Assembly: GCA_023392205.1 (NCBI GenBank)
Contig: JAEVZN010000492.1
Location: 1 to 5,225 of the forward strand
Length of the DNA stretch: 5,225 nt
DNA from: Pseudomonadota bacterium
Lineage (GTDB): Bacteria > Pseudomonadota > Alphaproteobacteria > Rhizobiales > Xanthobacteraceae
Direction: 5' to 3'
The notes beneath the pieces were generated by a model that had not been told where the DNA came from, made no database searches, and saw nothing but the letters and a program-made list of their open reading frames with translations. Made by a program: the position numbers and the translations under genes. Every line of letters begins with the position of its first letter. Position 1 is the stretch's first letter. Shown one piece after another: positions 1 through 5,225 of this stretch.

Positions 1-76
1 CGGCCTTGGGCCGGGCATCCACGTCTTTGCCACATAAACAAGGCGTGGATGGCCGGGACAAGCCCGGCCATGACGA
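1..76. repeat. REP-like palindromic intergenic repeat, truncated by window edge
   Basis: Two nested inverted repeats are visible. The outer one pairs 16-27 (CATCCACGTCTT) with 40-51 (AAGGCGTGGATG), 12 bp including one G-U pair, around a 12-base loop. The second is a perfect 9-bp stem, 49-57 (ATGGCCGGG) with 63-71 (CCCGGCCAT), around the loop ACAAG. Bases 1-16 match the reverse complement of the right arm at about 13 of 17 aligned positions, so the palindrome is longer and continues off the left edge. From memory, this pattern ending in CATGACGA is a common dispersed intergenic repeat in Bradyrhizobium-type genomes. That family assignment is recall and the copy number cannot be seen here. It has no coding potential of its own; it contains the in-frame stop TGA (71-73) that limits tyrS upstream. 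Confidence 0.75.
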
Positions 77-88
77 GAAAGCAGTCCG
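75..88 (+). promoter_or_regulatory. Weak Shine-Dalgarno region of tyrS
   Basis: The only purine-rich stretch before the tyrS ATG is GAGAAAG (75-81). Its GAG core ends 11 bases before the start codon, so it is a weak and rather distant match to the anti-Shine-Dalgarno sequence. It lies immediately after the palindromic repeat, whose conserved end (ATGACGA) may supply its first bases. No promoter can be assigned in the 74 bases to its left; the tyrS promoter is either inside the repeat or beyond the window. Confidence 0.4.
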
Positions 89-1342
89 ATGAGCACCTAT
101 AAGTCTGATTTCCTTAACATTCTCAGCGAACGCGGCTTCATCCACCAGGTCTCGGAGGCCGACGTCCTCGACGCCAAGGCGGCCGAGGGCCAGATCACGG
201 CCTATATCGGCTATGACTGCACCGCGCCGTCGCTGCACATCGGCCACCTGCTCCCGACCATGATGCTGTACTGGCTGCAGCAGACCGGCCACCGGCCGAT
301 CGCGCTGATGGGCGGCGGCACCACCCGCGTCGGCGATCCGTCCGGCAAGGACGAGAGCCGCAAGATCCTGACCGAGCAGATCATCGCGGACAATCTCGCC
401 AGCATCCGCAAGACCTTCTCGCGCTTCCTCACCTTCGGTGAAGGGCCTGGCGATGCGATCATGGCCAATAACGGCGACTGGCTGAACAATCTCAATTACA
501 TCGACTTCCTGCGCGATGTCGGCCGGCACTTTTCCATCAACCGCATGCTGTCCTTCGATTCGGTGAAGCTGCGGCTGGAAAGGCAGCAGGAATTGTCCTT
601 CCTGGAATTCAATTACATGATCCTGCAGGCCTACGATTTCGTAGAGCTGAACAAGCGCTACGGTTGCGTCCTGCAGATGGGCGGTTCGGATCAGTGGGGC
701 AATATCGTCAACGGCATCGATCTCGGCCGGCGGCTGCGCAACGCGCAGCTCTTCGCACTGACCGCACCGCTGATCACCACGTCGTCGGGCGCCAAGATGG
801 GCAAGACCGCCGCCGGCGCTGTGTGGCTCAATTCCGATCTCGTGAGCCCCTACGAATATTGGCAGTTCTGGCGCAACACCGAGGATGGCGATGTCGAACG
901 CTTCCTGAAGCTGTTCACGGTGCTGCCGCTCGACGAGATTACAAGGCTCTCCGCGCTGAAGGATCAGGAGATCAACGAGGCCAAGAAGACGCTGGCCACC
1001 GAGGCCACAGCGCTCATGCATGGGCGCGAGGCCGCGGACAATGCCGCCGACACCGCGCGCCGCACGTTCGAGGAAGGCGTTCTCGCCGAGACGCTGCCGA
1101 CCTTCGAGATTGCGCGCGCCGAACTGGAACAGGGCTACGGCGTCCTGTCCGCCAGCGTGCTGGCGAATTTCGTCGCCTCGACCAGCGAAGCACGCCGCCA
1201 GATCAAGGGCGGCGGCATCAAGGTCAACGACGTCAGCGTCACCGACGAGAAAATGGTCCTGTCTCTCAGGGATCTGACGCCGGAAGGCGTGATCAAGCTG
1301 TCGCTCGGCCGCAAGCGCCACGCGCTGCTGAAACCGGTTTGA
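89..1342 (+). CDS. tyrS: Tyrosyl-tRNA synthetase (TyrRS)
   Basis: A cytosolic class I aminoacyl-tRNA synthetase that activates tyrosine with ATP and charges tRNA-Tyr. At 417 residues it is full length. The Rossmann catalytic domain spans about residues 1-240. It has the HIGH motif at 50-53 inside [12 protein letters not shown] (Y42-H53). Y39, D43, T45 and H50 correspond to Tyr34, Asp38, Thr40 and His45 of the Geobacillus enzyme. The tyrosine-pocket residues Y176, Q180 and D183 lie in [16 protein letters not shown] is at 198-205, and the KMSKS-equivalent loop is KMGKT at 236-240. An alpha-helical anticodon-binding region follows at about 245-340. A C-terminal S4 RNA-binding domain covers about 350-415 ([15 protein letters not shown], 366-380). 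The start is well fixed: an in-frame TGA at 71-73 leaves the ATG at 89 as the only ATG, GTG or TTG start before the conserved N-terminus. All catalytic signatures are intact. The stop lies 12 bases from that of the convergent AsmA-like gene. Confidence 0.98.
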   Translation: MSTYKSDFLNILSERGFIHQVSEADVLDAKAAEGQITAYIGYDCTAPSLHIGHLLPTMMLYWLQQTGHRPIALMGGGTTRVGDPSGKDESRKILTEQIIADNLASIRKTFSRFLTFGEGPGDAIMANNGDWLNNLNYIDFLRDVGRHFSINRMLSFDSVKLRLERQQELSFLEFNYMILQAYDFVELNKRYGCVLQMGGSDQWGNIVNGIDLGRRLRNAQLFALTAPLITTSSGAKMGKTAAGAVWLNSDLVSPYEYWQFWRNTEDGDVERFLKLFTVLPLDEITRLSALKDQEINEAKKTLATEATALMHGREAADNAADTARRTFEEGVLAETLPTFEIARAELEQGYGVLSASVLANFVASTSEARRQIKGGGIKVNDVSVTDEKMVLSLRDLTPEGVIKLSLGRKRHALLKPV

Positions 1343-1354
1343 TCGGTTCGTCGG

Positions 1355-4300
1355 TTACCGGATATTCGCCGAGGCCGGCTCCGAGCCGGACGGTTCGACC
1401 GGACGCGAGGTCGGGAATTCGAAGAACTTGCGCAGGAAGCCCGGCGCCACGGCGGATATCGGGTTGACCCGCAGGGTCGGCGAACCGGGCGGTCCGGTCA
1501 CCTCATAGGTGATGCCGACAAGCCCTTCGTTGGCACCACCGCCGAGGAACAGGCCGAATAGCGGAATTTGTCCGAAGGCATTGTTCAGCCCGTAGAGCGG
1601 CACGAAGGTGCCGCGCATGCGCACGTCGTTTTTCGCAAAGTCGATATTTCCGTCCATGGTCGCGCCGACGGTCGGCCCGCGCACGACGCCCTCTTTCACC
1701 TGGATTCGGCCCGGCGAGCGCACGAAGTCGATCTTCACGCGGGAGAAATCGACGCCGCGGGTGTCGTTCTGCGCAGCCCCCACCACGCGATTGAGTGCCG
1801 CTTCGCCGCGAATGTTGAAATCGCGCAGATTGACCACCCCCTCCTGCGGCGCCTGGTCCGGGGTCGGCACATCCATCGCCACCCACATCTGCCCGCCCTG
1901 CATTCGCGGATAGATGTCGGTGAAGCGCAGCAAGGCTCCGGCATCGAGCGTTTCGAAATACAGAACATTGCGCCGCTGCGGCGCGGAGCGCATCTCACCG
2001 ATCAGCGTGGTGTCGCGGCCGATCTTCGAATTCAGTGCGAAGCTGCGAATGTGACCTGCGCGGCGCGCCGCTTTCAGGTCCACCCCGCGCAGGGCTTCGC
2101 CGTTATGGCCGGCAATGGCGCCGAGCCGCACGTCGATGTCCATGTCGACGGGCTTGGCTTTCGACTTCTCTGCAGGCTCGCCGCCACCGCCGAAAAACGA
2201 CTTCACAAAACCGCGGCCGTCATAGACGTCCCCGCGCATGCTGATTTTCATCACGCCGTCCTGCGCCCGGTCGACGCGCAGGCTTGCCTTGTCGCCATCC
2301 GACAGGGCAAAGACGGGAAAATTTGCTGATTGCAATTCGCCCTTGGAATCCAGTTCGACGGTCCCGCGCACGTTCGATCCCGAACCGTCGATGGTCACGT
2401 CTTCGAAGCGAGTCGATTTTTCTGCATTCACCAGTGTGAAGGTGACCTTGGTCGGCCAGCCGACTGGCTTGTTCCAGCCCGGAAGCAGATTGTAGATCGA
2501 GGCCGGAGTCAGGTCCGCCTCGACCGCAAGGCGCGCTTCGCTGGTGTCGGAGATCCTGCCGCCGATCTTGACCGGGATCGACCCGATCAGGGCCGAACCG
2601 GCGGAGAATCCGAATTTCGCAAGCGCCGCCTCGTCCAGCGTCGCCGAAACACGCACGTCGGCTTCCGTTTCATCCGCAAGCTTGCGGTAATCCAGATTGG
2701 CGGGGGTGCCATTGATACGCACATCGCCCTTGATCTGATAGCCGAGATTGTTGGCGCTGACCTTGAGCGCCTGCGCCTCGATCTTGTGGCCCATCACCAT
2801 GTTGTCGGCGGAGAAACCCGAGACATCGAGATTGATGGTGTATTGGGTCGCGCCCGGCGGCGGGTCCGCGGTGATCGGCAGCGCAACCGTCACCTGCCCG
2901 GTCATGGTCCCGCGGCTGTTGCTTGAATCCATTGGCACCGCCGCCTGCCCGCGCAGCCGTTCCGACTGCAGCAATTCGAGTGCGACAGGCACCGGTCCGT
3001 CGATGCGGAATTGCGCACGCGCCGGCGGCGCCTTGGGATGGGTGTCGGGCACCTCGAACACGCCATTGCTGACGTTGAGCTTGCGGCCGCCACCGAGATC
3101 GACGATTCCCTTTGCCACCGTCACCACAACATGGCGGCCGCGGATACTGGTCGTGATCTCGGCTTCCGAAATAGGCGGCATGCCGGTGACGGGCCGTATG
3201 ACGGCATTGCGCACGACCACATCCACCGACAATCCGTCGGAGGGGATGGGCGGCCCATGCTCTTTCAGCGTGTCGAGTGGCGCATTGGTCGCGATATCGA
3301 CGCGCTCGATATCGCCGGCCATCAGATTTTCGGTGACCCAGTTACGGACCTTGGTGGCGACAAAAACCGGCCAGACCTTCTTGGCCACGGCGCTGCTCAT
3401 CGGCGTCACCGCAAGCCCGATTGCAAGCTTCGGGTCGCCACCGGAAAAATCCACCCCGCCATTGAGCGAACCGCGGACGCCTGCCCCGCCCACATCGCCC
3501 TGCACCAGATCGATGCGCTGGCGCTTGAAATCGAGATTGGCGCGCAGCAGGATGTTGTTGAGGACCAGAGGCTGGCTGTCCGCCACGCCGTCGCTCAGGA
3601 CGACCGATCCGCCGGTGACTGTGACCCGCCACGGGTCTGCGGGGGTCGCTGGTGCATCGAAGCGGCCTGCCAGCGTGACACGGTTGGCCCCCGCCAGCAC
3701 CTGCACCGGCATCAACAGATTGCGGCGATTGTGATCCCAGTCGAGCGTCAATTCGGCGCGGTCGATGAATACGTGGCCGCCGGGATCGGACAAATCGCCG
3801 ATCGAACCGGCCTCGGCCATGAGCTTGCCTTCGACAATCGTGGGCAGCGAGTCGACGCCGATCTCGGCACGAATAATGCCGGAGACGGGAACATCCGACT
3901 GGAATTGACCGTCGCCCAGCCGTGTCGCCAGAAACAGGTCCTTGCTCGAGACCCTGTTCAGTTCGATCTGCACCAGCCGCCGCTTGAAGCCGGTCTGCTC
4001 GATGGCGGCGCGGATGCGCCACGGGCGCGTCTCGTCGCCCGAATTGAGATTGACCCTGATTCCGGTGCGGGTGCGATCGAGGCTGAGATTGATGTGCTCG
4101 AAAACGAAATGCCTGTCGGTGCGCATATCGTCGACCTTCAGGACGCCGTCCTTGAGGCCGACTTCGCCGAGGCCTTCGCCGTCGAGGCCCATTTCCGAGA
4201 TCCGGTCGAGCCAGCCGACCAGGGCTGCAAAGCGTTCCGCTCCGGTGCGGCCGGTTGCCGCCTGCTGCGGCGTCTCCGGCACGGGCGCGGCCAGGCTCGG

Positions 4301-4936
4301 TCCGGACTTGACGATAGCGGGGGTGACGGCGAGCGGAGCCCGGTCGGCTCCGGTCGACAGCGTGACCTGGCCGTCCTCCTCGATGCGGATTGCCAGTTCC
4401 GCCCCGACCAGGCTTACCCGCCGCGCATTGAGTCGGCCGCGAATGAGGTCGCTGCCACTGATCGCGACCTCGGCTTTGGGCGCGCTCGCGACCATCGCGC
4501 CTTCAGTATCGCGGATCTGCATGTCGAGAATACGCACCGAGGTGCGGCCGGACGAATCGCGCTCGATCTGCGTCCCGGCAATCGCGACCTTGTGTTTCTG
4601 GCCGATACTGTCCTGGACCGCCGAGGCCAGCAGGGGCGACAGGAAATTCAGCTCGATGGGCGACATCGACAGCCGCAGCCAGAACCCGCCCATGCACAGG
4701 GCCAGCACACCCAGGACACCGGCAAAAGCGAAGACCGAGCGGCGCAGCAGCGGACGGCGGAAAGCAGCGCGGGAACGGCGCAGCAGCGGGCTGCTCCTGG
4801 CGGCACGAAAACGCCTGAAACCACGCCAAATCGCCATTCGCCAGGGCGCGGTCATGCAATCGCTGCGGTGCTTCCGAAGCGTATCCTCCAGCGCACGCAA
4901 TTCCTGCAGGCGCGATGCGGGATCCGGTGTCGTCAT
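1355..4936 (-). CDS. Large AsmA/YhdP-like membrane-anchored protein (DUF3971 type)
   Basis: A 1193-residue protein, close in length to E. coli YhdP. Residues 1-66 form a basic cytoplasmic tail with 13 arginines between 33 and 66. A single transmembrane helix follows (about 67-88, FAFAGVLGVLALCMGGFWL). The remaining 1100 residues should be periplasmic: long alternating beta-strand sequence of the repeating-groove kind, a Pro/Ala-rich linker at about 198-230, and a DUF3971-type signature VRNWVTENLMAGDIERVDI at 530-548. The C-terminus is typical of the AsmA-like C-terminal region, with IPLFGLFLGGG from 1124, then YEVTGPPGSPTLRVNP and APGFLRKFF (1164-1172). Family members (YhdP, TamB, YdbH) are implicated in phospholipid transport from inner to outer membrane; the same role here is inference. 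The ATG at 4936 is the first possible start after the in-frame stop at 4991-4993. Later Met codons at residues 28 and 34 would keep the membrane helix and are possible alternatives. No frameshift or truncation is seen. Confidence 0.92.
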   Translation of the reverse strand: MTTPDPASRLQELRALEDTLRKHRSDCMTAPWRMAIWRGFRRFRAARSSPLLRRSRAAFRRPLLRRSVFAFAGVLGVLALCMGGFWLRLSMSPIELNFLSPLLASAVQDSIGQKHKVAIAGTQIERDSSGRTSVRILDMQIRDTEGAMVASAPKAEVAISGSDLIRGRLNARRVSLVGAELAIRIEEDGQVTLSTGADRAPLAVTPAIVKSGPSLAAPVPETPQQAATGRTGAERFAALVGWLDRISEMGLDGEGLGEVGLKDGVLKVDDMRTDRHFVFEHINLSLDRTRTGIRVNLNSGDETRPWRIRAAIEQTGFKRRLVQIELNRVSSKDLFLATRLGDGQFQSDVPVSGIIRAEIGVDSLPTIVEGKLMAEAGSIGDLSDPGGHVFIDRAELTLDWDHNRRNLLMPVQVLAGANRVTLAGRFDAPATPADPWRVTVTGGSVVLSDGVADSQPLVLNNILLRANLDFKRQRIDLVQGDVGGAGVRGSLNGGVDFSGGDPKLAIGLAVTPMSSAVAKKVWPVFVATKVRNWVTENLMAGDIERVDIATNAPLDTLKEHGPPIPSDGLSVDVVVRNAVIRPVTGMPPISEAEITTSIRGRHVVVTVAKGIVDLGGGRKLNVSNGVFEVPDTHPKAPPARAQFRIDGPVPVALELLQSERLRGQAAVPMDSSNSRGTMTGQVTVALPITADPPPGATQYTINLDVSGFSADNMVMGHKIEAQALKVSANNLGYQIKGDVRINGTPANLDYRKLADETEADVRVSATLDEAALAKFGFSAGSALIGSIPVKIGGRISDTSEARLAVEADLTPASIYNLLPGWNKPVGWPTKVTFTLVNAEKSTRFEDVTIDGSGSNVRGTVELDSKGELQSANFPVFALSDGDKASLRVDRAQDGVMKISMRGDVYDGRGFVKSFFGGGGEPAEKSKAKPVDMDIDVRLGAIAGHNGEALRGVDLKAARRAGHIRSFALNSKIGRDTTLIGEMRSAPQRRNVLYFETLDAGALLRFTDIYPRMQGGQMWVAMDVPTPDQAPQEGVVNLRDFNIRGEAALNRVVGAAQNDTRGVDFSRVKIDFVRSPGRIQVKEGVVRGPTVGATMDGNIDFAKNDVRMRGTFVPLYGLNNAFGQIPLFGLFLGGGANEGLVGITYEVTGPPGSPTLRVNPISAVAPGFLRKFFEFPTSRPVEPSGSEPASANIR

Positions 4937-4948
4937 GCCCGCGCGGAC

Positions 4949-4956
4949 GTCCCCTT
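4949..4956 (-). promoter_or_regulatory. Candidate Shine-Dalgarno of the AsmA-like gene
   Basis: On the minus strand AAGGGGAC precedes the ATG at 4936 by 12 bases. The match to the anti-Shine-Dalgarno is fair but the spacing is longer than the usual 5-9. The alternative start at residue 28 (ATG at 4853-4855) has only GGAAG about 15 bases upstream. The longer form is therefore slightly favoured, but the start is not settled by ribosome-site evidence. Confidence 0.35.
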
Positions 4957-5009
4957 GTCCGAAATGCCGGCACTCAAGGCACCGGACTGATTATCGACCT
5001 CATTGCAAC

Positions 5010-5039
5010 GATCATGTTCACGATGACCATGTTTGCGAT
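5010..5039. repeat. Imperfect 15-bp tandem duplication
   Basis: GATCATGTTCACGAT (5010-5024) is followed directly by GACCATGTTTGCGAT (5025-5039); 12 of 15 positions agree. The unit is five codons long in the candidate small plus-strand ORF, producing the repeated peptide IMFTM / TMFAM. It may be a chance similarity, since CATG and GAT recur in the segment. Confidence 0.4.
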
Positions 5040-5154
5040 GGCCACCGAACACGGCACAATGCCCTCTCGCCCTCGCCCAAGGGTCAAGACCGACAATCAC
5101 GTTGACCCCCCGAAAACGACGAAAGGAAGGCGTTTGTCCACCCCCCTGACGTAA
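5014..5154 (+). CDS. Candidate small hydrophobic-plus-basic peptide (uncertain)
   Basis: I do not recognise this ORF. From the ATG at 5014 it encodes 46 residues: a hydrophobic start (MFTMTMFAMA), then a polar, Pro/Arg/Lys-rich tail (TEHGTMPSRPRPRVKTDN and onward to RRLSTPLT). The hydrophobic run extends upstream in frame (LIIDLIATI, from 4987), giving about 19 apolar residues, enough for one membrane helix. No ATG, GTG or TTG covers that extension; only CTG at 4987 or ATT at 4990, with AAGG at 4976-4979 at a plausible distance, could start it. The ATG at 5014 has no Shine-Dalgarno. It would be divergent from the AsmA-like gene and does not overlap it. Third-position GC is high but appears lower than in the two main genes. 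It could equally be a chance ORF. Confidence 0.25.
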   Translation: MFTMTMFAMATEHGTMPSRPRPRVKTDNHVDPPKTTKGRRLSTPLT

Positions 5155-5225
5155 GGGAGCAAGGCCCCGGCGTACAAATTGCCGCGTTCCGGCGGGGGGC
5201 GCGTCTCCCTCGCCGCTTTGAAGGG

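Larger units (their letters stand above)
4937..5225. other. Intergenic region upstream of the AsmA-like gene
   Basis: These 289 bases contain no recognisable conserved gene, tRNA or terminator. They are expected to carry the promoter of the minus-strand AsmA-like gene. The best minus-strand box is a TTGACC -35-like hexamer at 5087-5082, but the following bases at 17-19 spacing (GGGCAT, GGCATT, GCATTG) are a poor -10, so no promoter is called. Other contents are two six-base C runs (about 5106-5111 and 5141-5146), a purine-rich AAAGGAAGG at 5122-5130, the 15-bp tandem duplication and the small ORF candidate described separately. The next gene to the right is not visible. Confidence 0.6.

Noticed and set aside
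1..88. T-box or other tyrosine-responsive leader upstream of tyrS
   Set aside because: No T-box consensus or specifier loop is seen; T-boxes are mainly a Firmicutes device, and the hairpins here are explained by the palindromic repeat.
211..495. 94-codon minus-strand frame within tyrS
   Set aside because: Antisense to the conserved catalytic domain, with no motif of its own.
664..1467. 267-codon plus-strand frame overlapping the 3' half of tyrS in another phase
   Set aside because: Arg-rich shadow of tyrS; it runs through the tyrS stop only because the following DNA is GC-rich.
2748..3734. 328-codon plus-strand open frame inside the AsmA-like gene
   Set aside because: Antisense shadow rich in Thr, Ser and Arg, with no family resemblance.
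3342..4022. 226-codon minus-strand frame in a different phase from the AsmA-like gene (similar ones at 1503-1886, 1735-1998 and 4503-4973)
   Set aside because: Out-of-phase shadows with Arg/Gly/Ala-rich translations lying inside an intact coding frame.
3011..4990. 659-codon open frame on the plus strand, antisense to the AsmA-like gene; the same frame is also open over 1568-2329 and 2330-2926
   Set aside because: This frame reads the exact reverse complement of each sense codon, so stops arise only opposite TTA, CTA or TCA codons, which are rare in a GC-rich genome. The translation is rich in His, Arg and Asp with no recognisable domain, while the sense frame is a clear AsmA-like protein.
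5059..5087. Minus-strand sigma-70-like promoter (TTGACC with GGCATT or GGGCAT)
   Set aside because: The -35 hexamer is good but no acceptable -10 follows at 16-19 spacing, so it is not called as a feature.
3942..5105. 387-codon plus-strand open frame antisense to the 5' part of the AsmA-like gene
   Set aside because: Ser/Arg/Pro-rich low-complexity translation, no motif and no ribosome site; a composition shadow.
5122..5154. Strong Shine-Dalgarno-like AAAGGAAGG followed by a TTG at 5134
   Set aside because: The frame from this TTG stops after six codons, so it is not a gene; the purine run is probably incidental.
5155..5225. Possible tRNA or terminator in the GC-rich right edge
   Set aside because: No cloverleaf, no GTTCRA-type T-loop in register and no hairpin with a T tract; only short GC-rich self-complementarity such as GCCG ... 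CGGC at about 5181-5193.

Overview
The window looks like ordinary chromosomal backbone from a GC-rich alphaproteobacterium, most likely the Nitrobacteraceae/Bradyrhizobiaceae group (Bradyrhizobium, Rhodopseudomonas, Afipia, Nitrobacter and relatives). Three things suggest this: the TyrRS has the alphaproteobacterial sequence style ([17 protein letters not shown]); the large AsmA-like protein is of the DUF3971 type common in that order; and the left edge carries a palindromic repeat with the CCGGGC-ATCCACG ... CGTGGAT-GGCCGGG-ACAAG-CCCGGCC-ATGACGA pattern that I recall as a scattered repeat in these genomes. The genus assignment is inference, not a database result.

Layout. Bases 1 to about 76 are the REP-like palindrome, cut by the window edge. 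It abuts tyrS (89-1342, +), a complete tyrosyl-tRNA synthetase. Twelve bases after the tyrS stop lies the stop of a convergent gene (1355-4936, -). This gene encodes a 1193-residue single-pass, inner-membrane-anchored AsmA/YhdP-like protein with a DUF3971-type centre and an AsmA-like C-terminal region. The last 289 bases (4937-5225) are its upstream region. They hold a candidate ribosome binding site, an imperfect 15-bp tandem duplication and a weak candidate for a small divergent membrane-peptide ORF (5014-5154, +). No RNA gene, insertion sequence, CRISPR array or convincing intrinsic terminator is visible.

Function. The two main genes are not an operon: they converge, and nothing in the sequence links them functionally. 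TyrRS is a cytosolic housekeeping enzyme of translation. The AsmA-like protein belongs to a family whose enterobacterial members (YhdP, TamB, YdbH, AsmA) act in envelope lipid homeostasis and phospholipid movement between the two membranes. A similar role here is inferred from fold family, size and topology only. I did not find a convincing new multi-gene system. The points most worth a second look are the repeat placed directly on the tyrS leader, the large uncharacterised AsmA-like protein, and the possible small ORF at the right end.
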